A stretch of 7,901 bases of DNA from Clostridia bacterium (GTDB taxonomy: Bacteria > Bacillota > Clostridia > Christensenellales > Borkfalkiaceae): NCBI GenBank assembly GCA_029071285.1, contig JAIEAS010000336.1, forward strand, positions 1-7,901, written 5' to 3'. How positions within the stretch are numbered: position 1 is the stretch's first letter; every line of letters starts with the position of its first letter. The notes below the pieces were generated by a model. The model was not told where the DNA came from. It was given only the letters and a program-made list of their open reading frames with translations, and ran no database searches. The translations under genes and the position numbers were made by a program. Positions 1 to 4,997 of the stretch are shown here, one piece after another.

Positions 1-75
1 AATAAGAGTAGCCCTGCATTTTGTATTTTGTCATAAAATTTCATTACTTTTTCACAGCCTCAGAGGGTTATTCCC

Positions 76-104
76 TTGCTTTACGGTTTTTTTAATGGTA
101 TAAT
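76..104 (+). promoter_or_regulatory. Probable sigma-A-type promoter for the lipoprotein gene
   Basis: A perfect -10 box TATAAT lies at 99-104, preceded by TGG at 96-98, which gives an extended -10 (TGn). A weak -35 box TTGCTT (76-81) stands 17 bp upstream. Transcription would start near 111 and give a 5' UTR of about 25 nt before the ATG at 136. The promoter overlaps an in-frame TTG at 76, so that TTG is not the translation start. Confidence 0.7.
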
Positions 105-135
105 CGTAATACAAAATATTTATCGGGGAAATACG

Positions 136-1308
136 ATGAAAAAATTTGCAAGAATTCTAAGTTTAATAGCCGTACCCGTAATTGCAGGGTGCGTTGCGCT
201 TTCGGGCTGTAAAGGCTGCGGTAAGAAAGTCAATTCAGATATCGGAATTATAATGCAGGATTTCGAAGTTGCGCCTACGCAAAAGGCTTACTACGAAGAG
301 CAGACCAAACAAGCCTATGCCGACTTTAAGGCGGTAGCGGACAAGCACGTTGACGAGTCGGGTTTGGTCGATTATGAAAACGAAGAGGTTCAGGCGGCGG
401 CAAAAACTGCCGCGGCAAAGATGTTTGCTTATGCCTGCTATAACGAAAGACAGCTTGACCAGTACGTCTTTTTCAGCAAGATGGATGCAACAACCGACCT
501 CGGCGATGTAAACGGCAGCGGCGACGCGGTAAGAAACGAGTACTATTTAAGAGTAAACGAAACGGAGAAATCCTGCGGTTACAGATACCACTACACCCTT
601 AAAAAGGTAGTGAGAGCGGAAAAAATTATTTCGACTTTTAAGAGCCAGTTTGAAACGGCAAATCTGAGATTTACCGACAATACCGATCAGCTGTATCGTT
701 TTTCGGGCAGCGACATTAAGTTCGGAAGAAATAACGAACCGCTGGATATGGACCTTCTGGAGTGTACGTGGAAAACGGATACGAGCAAGGGCGACTGGGG
801 CGAGCACGAGCTTCAGATTAAAAAGCGCGAGCCGATTGCTCCCGAAAATATTCAGGACGATATAAAGGAGTGGGCAGGCGTAGATATCAAGGGAAAGGAT
901 ACTACGACTATCCGCGGAAATATTAATATCCTTGCGGAAAACGTTATAAAGAGCGCCATTATAAGCGAAAGTCCCGAGGACGGCTGTATAGTCGCTATAA
1001 CGACGATAGATACCGAAGTTGCGAACAAGGACGAGGCTTCGCTTAAAATGCTCCGTCAGGCAAACGATTCAAAGGACTGCCATTGGGTTGCAGACAAAGA
1101 CAGTACGGGCTTTCAGTTGGTTTACGTGTTGTGGCCGAACGGATTGTTCCGCAATTACATAATTTCCGAAAAATGGGCGGGCAAAATCGTAACTTTCAGC
1201 GGCGAGGTCAGCGCGATTTCGTATTACTATTACAGCTATTCTGACAGGGATTGCGATATGACGGACAACCTTAAAATGCTGGAAGAGGCTAAAAAATTAG
1301 TAGGTTAA
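136..1308 (+). CDS. Unrecognised secreted lipoprotein, 390 aa
   Basis: The start is the ATG at 136: it has a GGGGA ribosome binding site at 125-129, and the predicted promoter sits across the in-frame TTG at 76. Residues 1-25 form a lipoprotein signal peptide with MKKFAR charge, a hydrophobic stretch ILSLIAVPVIAG, and two consecutive lipobox matches, IAGC (cysteine 19) and LSGC (cysteine 25). The mature protein should be lipid-anchored on the outer face of the membrane. A short Lys/Gly/Cys linker (26-31) follows, then a soluble, charged domain of about 355 residues with an alanine-rich helical part (50-100) and a beta-like, aromatic C-terminal part (350-370, several consecutive Tyr). Six cysteines lie beyond residue 100 (101, 147, 210, 284, 315, 373), so disulfides are possible outside the cell. 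I recognise no family and assign no function. The gene is followed after 4 bp by a small acidic gene and they are probably co-transcribed. Confidence 0.75.
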   Translation: MKKFARILSLIAVPVIAGCVALSGCKGCGKKVNSDIGIIMQDFEVAPTQKAYYEEQTKQAYADFKAVADKHVDESGLVDYENEEVQAAAKTAAAKMFAYACYNERQLDQYVFFSKMDATTDLGDVNGSGDAVRNEYYLRVNETEKSCGYRYHYTLKKVVRAEKIISTFKSQFETANLRFTDNTDQLYRFSGSDIKFGRNNEPLDMDLLECTWKTDTSKGDWGEHELQIKKREPIAPENIQDDIKEWAGVDIKGKDTTTIRGNINILAENVIKSAIISESPEDGCIVAITTIDTEVANKDEASLKMLRQANDSKDCHWVADKDSTGFQLVYVLWPNGLFRNYIISEKWAGKIVTFSGEVSAISYYYYSYSDRDCDMTDNLKMLEEAKKLVG

Positions 1309-1312
1309 AATT

Positions 1313-1519
1313 ATGAAGGCAACGGGCTGGGATTTAATGAAGCTTTCGCAGGCGTTTGACGGCGAGTTTTGTCTGTCGGACTTTACGCCCGACGAGCTGG
1401 ACGAGCTGTTGAACCTCTTGGACGACGATATGACACCCGAGCAGGTGCGTGAAAAGTACTTCGAGTTTTACGACGATATTAAAGACAGAACTTTGAATAA
1501 ACACCGTTGGAGTGATTGA
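1313..1519 (+). CDS. Small acidic protein, 68 aa, unknown function
   Basis: The reading frame begins 4 bp after the lipoprotein stop codon and ends at the next terminator, so it is most likely the second gene of a two-gene operon, translated by coupling. The Shine-Dalgarno sequence before ATG 1313 is weak (AGG near 1301-1303). An alternative start at 1337 (codon 9, MKLSQAF) has a G-rich stretch upstream and would give 60 aa. The protein has no signal peptide or membrane segment, so it should be cytoplasmic. It is strongly acidic and looks helical: residues 25-55 read TPDELDELLNLLDDDM then TPEQVREKYFEFY, two helix-capping T-P starts each followed by an amphipathic helix, like a small helical hairpin. 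I recognise no family. The acidic composition would suit a protein-binding partner, but that is a guess. The codon pattern resembles that of the preceding gene, which supports real coding. Confidence 0.6.
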   Translation: MKATGWDLMKLSQAFDGEFCLSDFTPDELDELLNLLDDDMTPEQVREKYFEFYDDIKDRTLNKHRWSD

Positions 1520-1550
1520 AAAAATCACGCGCATATGCGCGTGATTTTTT
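1519..1550. terminator. Perfect palindromic, bidirectional intrinsic terminator
   Basis: A 32 bp perfect palindrome: AAAAAATCACGCGC, then ATAT, then its exact complement ending in TTTTTT. It forms a GC-rich stem with a U-run on either strand, so it can stop transcription from both directions. Its first base is the last base of the TGA stop of the small acidic gene (1517-1519), which closes the lipoprotein operon. Confidence 0.88.
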
Positions 1551-1600
1551 ATTTTAAGTTTGATTTGTGATTAGCCGTATTCTGAACGCATCCGACCATA

Positions 1601-1697
1601 CGTCATTGCGAGGGAGCAACGCTCCCGCGGCAATCCAGACTATACTGCATTTATTAAGCGTCCGCTTCTGGATTGCTTCACTGCGTTCGCAATGACG
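1601..1697. repeat. Palindromic dispersed-repeat element with nested stems
   Basis: The outer arms CGTCATTGCGA (1601-1611) and TCGCAATGACG (1687-1697) pair perfectly over 11 bp. The inner arms GCAATCCAGA (1630-1639) and TCTGGATTGC (1667-1676) pair over 10 bp. Between the left arms lies a side hairpin GGGAGC-AAC-GCTCCC (1612-1626). From memory, the CGTCATTGCGAG...GCAATCC pattern occurs as a multi-copy intergenic palindrome in many unrelated bacterial genomes; no transposase is present here, so it would be a non-autonomous element. It sits between two terminators of convergent genes, a neutral insertion site. I see no target-site duplication at its ends. Confidence 0.75.
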
Positions 1698-1703
1698 AAA
1701 GAG

Positions 1704-1731
1704 AAAGCCCCGAGAGTAAGCTCGGGGCTTT
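1704..1731. terminator. Intrinsic terminator, probably bidirectional, ending the deoR-type gene
   Basis: An 11 bp perfect stem AAAGCCCCGAG (1704-1714) and CTCGGGGCTTT (1721-1731) with a 6 nt loop. It begins 14 bp beyond the minus-strand stop codon at 1746. On the minus strand the tail is TTTCTCTTTC, only moderately U-rich. On the plus strand the tail is TTTATTATTTTG. Either direction could terminate. Confidence 0.8.
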
Positions 1732-1745
1732 ATTATTTTGTTTAT

Positions 1746-2504
1746 TTACATAACGACTATATTTTCAGATTCGAACAGCGCCTTGTATTCCTTGGGGAAG
1801 TTGTCGTCGGTGATAAGCACGTCGATATCCTCGAGCTTGGCGAAGGTGTAGGGATTGATTTTGCCTATCTTCGAGCTGTCAAGCATCATATAAACGTGCC
1901 TTGCCTTTTTGAACACGCTCTTCAAAAGGTCGCTTTCAATCTGGCTGTTGCAGGAAAATCCGTTTTCGGGCGTGAACGCCGTTGCGGAAACTATCGCAAT
2001 TTCAAAATTAGTCAGGTCGAAATATTCCTTTGCCGCGGGGGAAGCCGTGGAAAGGTTTTCGCGCATAAGCTGGCCGCCTACGACGGTGATTGCGATATTC
2101 TTTTTCTGCGCAAGCTCCATAGCGACCGCAATGCCGTTGGTGAAGATATTGCACTTTATGTCGGGCAACTCCTTCGAGAGGTACATGGCGGTGGTGCCGC
2201 CGTCAATGAAAATACTCGAGTTTTCATCGATAAGACCTGCGGCTTTCTGCGCGATGACGATTTTCGCGTCGGTATTGATAGTTGTTTTTTTGGTGTATTC
2301 TTCACCGGAAACTTTCTGCACTTCCTTGACGGACATTGCGCCGCCGCGGATTCGTATAATGCGCCCGTCCTCTTCAAGCTGGAAAAGGTCGCGCCTCAAC
2401 GTCATTTGCGAAACGTTGGGGAAAACTTCTTCAAGCTGTTCAAGCGTCATTTTACCGCGTCTGTCAAGAATATCTGCGATTTCCTCAATGCGTTCACGTT
2501 TCAT
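1746..2504 (-). CDS. DeoR-family transcriptional regulator, 252 aa
   Basis: A cytoplasmic DNA-binding repressor of the DeoR family, which usually senses a phosphorylated sugar or related metabolite. Residues 1-56 are the helix-turn-helix: the recognition segment SQMTLRRDL (32-40) and the wing GRIIRIRGGA (47-56) match the family signature. Residues about 75-235 are the sensor domain, related to phosphosugar isomerases, with DGGTT (101-105), TNG (122-124), VVGG (141-144), NGFS (181-184) and DSSK (209-212). The segment usually reading GADGI is VSATAF (172-177) here, so effector contacts may differ. The length is typical for the family. The start at 2504 has AAAGGAG (2510-2516) 5 nt upstream; the open frame continues further upstream but runs through the promoter. 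It is a single-gene unit, convergent with the lipoprotein operon and divergent from cysE. No sugar gene lies beside it, so its target is unknown; nearby operator-like sites suggest autoregulation. Confidence 0.9.
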   Translation of the reverse strand: MKRERIEEIADILDRRGKMTLEQLEEVFPNVSQMTLRRDLFQLEEDGRIIRIRGGAMSVKEVQKVSGEEYTKKTTINTDAKIVIAQKAAGLIDENSSIFIDGGTTAMYLSKELPDIKCNIFTNGIAVAMELAQKKNIAITVVGGQLMRENLSTASPAAKEYFDLTNFEIAIVSATAFTPENGFSCNSQIESDLLKSVFKKARHVYMMLDSSKIGKINPYTFAKLEDIDVLITDDNFPKEYKALFESENIVVM

Positions 2505-2516
2505 TGTAGCTCCTTT

Positions 2517-2531
2517 GTGAATTTTTATCAC
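2517..2531. promoter_or_regulatory. Candidate DeoR-type operator O1 in the regulator's 5' UTR
   Basis: GTGAATTTTTATCAC: an inverted repeat of GTGA and TCAC around a 7 bp AT spacer. It lies between the predicted transcription start (near 2543) and the ribosome binding site of the minus-strand regulator. It matches the site at 2618-2632 at 12 of 15 positions, and both share a preceding TTT. Assignment to this regulator is inference. Confidence 0.45.
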
Positions 2532-2549
2532 TTTTAAAACGTTGGTTAA

Positions 2550-2578
2550 ATTGTAACACAAATGCGAGGCTATGTCAA
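2550..2578 (-). promoter_or_regulatory. Strong promoter of the DeoR-family regulator
   Basis: On the minus strand, TTGACA (2578-2573) is followed by a 17 bp spacer and TACAAT (2555-2550), with TGT immediately before the -10 box giving an extended -10. Transcription should begin near 2543, leaving a UTR of about 39 nt ahead of the ATG at 2504. Confidence 0.85.
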
Positions 2579-2617
2579 GAAATTTAAGAAATTTTTTAAC
2601 AAAATTCCGCAATGTTT

Positions 2618-2632
2618 GTGAAAATTTTTCAC
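2618..2632. promoter_or_regulatory. Candidate DeoR-type operator O2 upstream of the promoter
   Basis: GTGAAAATTTTTCAC is a perfect palindrome around a central T. It lies 40 bp upstream of the regulator's -35 box and 63 bp upstream of the plus-strand -35 box at 2695, so it could serve either divergent promoter. It is a near copy of the site at 2517-2531. Further half-sites, TTTTCAC (2649-2655) and GTGAA (2668-2672), lie nearby. Confidence 0.45.
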
Positions 2633-2694
2633 TAACCCTTTTTGCAAATTTTCACGGCTGTCTGAAAGTGAATAGTTACGGGCGGGTAAATTGC

Positions 2695-2723
2695 TTGCAA
2701 TTAAAAAAAGATTAATATATAAT
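2695..2723 (+). promoter_or_regulatory. Probable promoter of the cysE-cysS-alaS operon
   Basis: TTGCAA (2695-2700), a 17 bp AT-rich spacer and a perfect TATAAT (2718-2723). Transcription would start near 2730 and give a leader of about 325 nt before cysE that includes the whole inverted-repeat element. No other good plus-strand promoter is visible closer to cysE. Confidence 0.7.
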
Positions 2724-2748
2724 TAAAAAAGCCTTAGCGCACGGTAGT

Positions 2749-3029
2749 TAGGCGAACTGTTATAAGTCAGGACAAGTTTTAACGGGTAAATTTGTGCTTA
2801 TACTTCGTTAAAGCCCTTGACAATCCGTCCGTGGATTGCCTGCGGACTTTTCCTCGTCTAATCTTCAAATTTTCTCCGTTAAAACTGCGCAGCACCTTAG
2901 CGAGCGTATTTTTTAGGGATTTACGTGCGCGGGACGCGCAGTCATACTGAACGTATTACAAGCGGCGCGCGTGCGGAAAGAGCAAAAAAGCCGCCGCTAA
3001 GGTTGTTCTGATTTATAACAGTTCGCCTA
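2749..3029 (+). repeat. 281 bp inverted-repeat element with three-way-junction fold (leader RNA or MITE-like)
   Basis: Terminal arms 2749-2775 and 3003-3029 pair over 27 positions; the first 17 are perfect (TAGGCGAACTGTTATAA and its complement), and the two non-Watson-Crick positions become G-U wobbles in plus-strand RNA. A second helix starts at the very next base: 2776-2785 with 2876-2885, continuing after a small bulge through AAATTTG (2788-2794) with CAAATTT (2866-2872), capped by CAATCC-GTCCGT-GGATTG (2821-2838). A third helix, CCTTAGCG (2895-2902) with CGCTAAGG (2995-3002), ends exactly where the terminal 3' arm begins. It contains TGCGCG-GGA-CGCGCA (2926-2940). The arms start and end with TA, compatible with a TA target duplication. 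No coding frame is convincing inside it. Its identity as leader RNA or mobile element is unresolved. It fills nearly all of the gap between promoter and cysE. Confidence 0.7.
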
Positions 3030-3030
3030 T

Positions 3031-3052
3031 CCCTTTACGTATATTGTAAGGG
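3031..3052 (+). promoter_or_regulatory. Hairpin covering the cysE ribosome binding site
   Basis: CCCTTTAC (3031-3038) pairs with GTAAGGG (3046-3052) over 7 bp with one bulged T and a 7 nt loop. The 3' arm contains AAGGG, the only Shine-Dalgarno-like sequence before the cysE ATG at 3056. Folding would hide the ribosome binding site. It starts two bases after the terminal helix of the preceding element. Confidence 0.5.
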
Positions 3053-3055
3053 TGT

Positions 3056-3595
3056 ATGTTTTTTTCAGGGCTGCGCGCGGATTTAAACGCGGCAAAACGC
3101 AACGACCCCGCCGCGCGAAACAAATTTGAAATACTTTTAACTTATTCGGGCGTTCACGCGCTGATTGCGCACAGGTGGGCGCAGGCGTTCTGGCGGTTGC
3201 GGCTTAAACTTGTTGCCCGCATAATTTCGCAGACCGCAAAGTTTTTCACGGGTATCGAAATCCACCCCGCGGCAAAAATTTCTTCGGGCGTGTTCATCGA
3301 CCACGGCAGCGGCGTAGTCATAGGCGAAACTGCCGAGGTGGGCGAGGGCACCGTTCTGTATCAGGGCGTAACTCTGGGCGGAACGGGAAAGGAGAGCGGA
3401 AAACGCCACCCGACGGTAGGCAAAAATTGCGTGATTTCCGCCGGCGCAAAAATTCTGGGACGGATAACAATCGGCGACTGCGCAAAAATCGGCGCGGGCG
3501 CGGTAGTTCTCAAAGACGTTCCCGCAAACGCAACGGCGGTCGGAGTGCCCGCGAGAGTAGTTAAAATAAACGGTAAAAAACCGGAGGCAGAGTAA
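3056..3595 (+). CDS. cysE: Serine O-acetyltransferase, 179 aa
   Basis: Catalyses L-serine plus acetyl-CoA to O-acetyl-L-serine and CoA, the committed step of cysteine synthesis in the cytoplasm. The N-terminal helical part (1-60) has the Bacillus-type MFF start, which supports the ATG at 3056, and the DPAARNKFEILLTYSGVHA segment (17-35). From about 66 the left-handed beta-helix with hexapeptide repeats follows: FFTGIEIHPAA (63-73), FIDHGSGVVIGETAEVG (80-96), QGVTLGGTGKESGKRHP (103-119), then GAKILGRITIG and KIGAGAVV. Asp82-His83 in DHG and His118 in RHP correspond to the catalytic and serine-binding residues of the family. The protein is the short bacterial form. Its C-terminal tail (EAE) lacks the terminal isoleucine by which some CysE enzymes dock into CysK, so a stable cysteine synthase complex is doubtful. 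The stop codon abuts the cysS ATG. Confidence 0.94.
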   Translation: MFFSGLRADLNAAKRNDPAARNKFEILLTYSGVHALIAHRWAQAFWRLRLKLVARIISQTAKFFTGIEIHPAAKISSGVFIDHGSGVVIGETAEVGEGTVLYQGVTLGGTGKESGKRHPTVGKNCVISAGAKILGRITIGDCAKIGAGAVVLKDVPANATAVGVPARVVKINGKKPEAE

Positions 3596-4987
3596 ATGAA
3601 AATTTATAATACGCTTACGAGAACCAAGGAAGAGTTCGCGCCCTTAGAAGACGGCAAGGTTAAGATGTACGCCTGCGGTATCACCGTTTCGGGCGAGGCG
3701 CATATAGGTCACGGCTATCAGGCGCTGATTTACGATATAATGCGCAAGTTCCTGCAAAAGCTTGGCTACGACGTTTCGTACGCGAGAAATTACACCGACG
3801 TGGACGATAAAATTATCGCAAAATCAAAGGAAACGGGGATACCCGCGGACAAGTACGCAGCCGATATGATTAAAAAAATCGACGCGGTTATGCGCGATAT
3901 GGACATCGACGACCCCAACCTATGGCTTAAAGCTACGCAGAATATAGGAAACATAATCAACTTTATAAAAAAGCTTATCGAGGGCGGACACGCCTATCCC
4001 GCGCCCTGCGGCGACGTGTACTTCGACGTAACCAGCTTCAAGCGCTACGGGTGTTTAAGCGGCAGGTCGGTTGAAGATATGCTCGACGGCGTAAGAATCG
4101 AGAACGGCGAGGAGAAGAAAAACCCCGCGGACTTCGCGCTGTGGAAGGCGGCGAAGGAAGGGGAGATAAGCTGGAATTCCCCCTGGGGCAAGGGGCGCCC
4201 CGGCTGGCACATAGAGTGCTCGGCAATGACCCGCGCGGCGTTCGGCGACCAGATAGATATTCACGGCGGCGGCAGGGATCTGGTTTTCCCCCACCACGAA
4301 AACGAAATCGCGCAGAGCGAGAGCCTTACCGGCAAGCAATTTGCAAAATACTGGACGCACAACGGACTTATTAAAGTCAACGGACAGAAAATGTCAAAGA
4401 GCCTCGGCAACAGTATTCTTTTAGAGGACCTTTTAAAGAACTATTCCAACGAGGCGGTTAAATTCGCACTGCTGCAATTCAACTACCGCGCGGATATCAA
4501 CCTTACCGACGGAATCTTCGACGAAGCCGAAAAGCATATAACTTACTTCTATAATATTATTAATAAAGTAGAGAGCAAGTTTGGCAAGGGCGGAAAGGGC
4601 TGCAGGCAAATAGATGACGACTTCAATAAGGATATGTCGGACGACTTCAACACCGCGCTCGCGCTTTCACGCCTTTTCGGATTGTTTAAAAATATTTCCG
4701 CAAAATACGAAAAGGGCGACCCCTCGTGCGCGGAAGAGGTTTACCAGATAAGAAAGACTTACTCGCTTCTGGGCTTCTTCAAAAAGGACGCGGCAGAGTA
4801 CCTTGCCTGGGTAAACGGCAGAGGCGAGCAGGAAATTCCCGACGAGGTAAAAACTCTCGCCGAGCAGCGTTGGCAGGCGAAAAAGGACAAAAACTGGGCG
4901 GCGGCGGACGAACTCCGCGCAAAAATCGACGCGCTCGGTTACGTAATAAAAGACGGCAAGGACGGCTATACGGTAAACAGGAAATAA
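3596..4987 (+). CDS. cysS: Cysteinyl-tRNA synthetase, 463 aa
   Basis: A class I aminoacyl-tRNA synthetase that attaches cysteine to tRNA-Cys in the cytoplasm. The Rossmann catalytic core carries HIGH (36-39) and KMSKS (265-269). The zinc site that selects cysteine is visible as Cys27 (MYACG), Cys208 (GWHIECSAM), His233 and Glu237 (FPHHENEIAQSE). NYTDVDDKII (65-74) is also a family hallmark. A helical anticodon-binding part follows, with DFNTALAL (350-357) and a C-terminal RWQAKKDKNWAAADELRAKI segment. The length is normal and nothing is missing. The start follows the cysE stop with no gap, and its ribosome binding site GGAGG (3583-3587) lies inside cysE, so translation is probably coupled. 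The cysE-cysS pair is a conserved Bacillota arrangement that couples precursor supply with charging. The segment before HIGH reads ITVSGEA rather than the common PTVYDYI, a sequence variant. Confidence 0.98.
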   Translation: MKIYNTLTRTKEEFAPLEDGKVKMYACGITVSGEAHIGHGYQALIYDIMRKFLQKLGYDVSYARNYTDVDDKIIAKSKETGIPADKYAADMIKKIDAVMRDMDIDDPNLWLKATQNIGNIINFIKKLIEGGHAYPAPCGDVYFDVTSFKRYGCLSGRSVEDMLDGVRIENGEEKKNPADFALWKAAKEGEISWNSPWGKGRPGWHIECSAMTRAAFGDQIDIHGGGRDLVFPHHENEIAQSESLTGKQFAKYWTHNGLIKVNGQKMSKSLGNSILLEDLLKNYSNEAVKFALLQFNYRADINLTDGIFDEAEKHITYFYNIINKVESKFGKGGKGCRQIDDDFNKDMSDDFNTALALSRLFGLFKNISAKYEKGDPSCAEEVYQIRKTYSLLGFFKKDAAEYLAWVNGRGEQEIPDEVKTLAEQRWQAKKDKNWAAADELRAKIDALGYVIKDGKDGYTVNRK

Positions 4988-4997
4988 GAGGAACACT

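Noticed and set aside
1..75. Any gene or RNA at the left edge
   Set aside because: The short AT-rich stretch shows no coding frame, hairpin or recognisable RNA.
76..135. Extended start of the lipoprotein at the TTG at 76
   Set aside because: The TTG overlaps the predicted -35 box and lies before the transcription start; the ATG at 136 starts a proper signal peptide.
1692..2537. Long plus-strand open frames (281 and 203 codons) opposite the DeoR gene
   Set aside because: They are antisense to a clear DeoR-family protein with a good promoter and ribosome binding site; their own translations show no family features.
2505..2612. N-terminal extension of the DeoR-family protein to 288 aa
   Set aside because: The extension would be encoded by the promoter and UTR region; the ATG at 2504 has AAAGGAG at proper spacing and begins exactly at the family's MKRERIEEI start.
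2730..3055. T-box or SAM-type riboswitch upstream of cysE-cysS
   Set aside because: cysE-cysS operons in Bacillota often carry a T-box, but I find no T-box core (AGGGTGGNACCGCG type) and no S-box core here, so the leader is not called as either.
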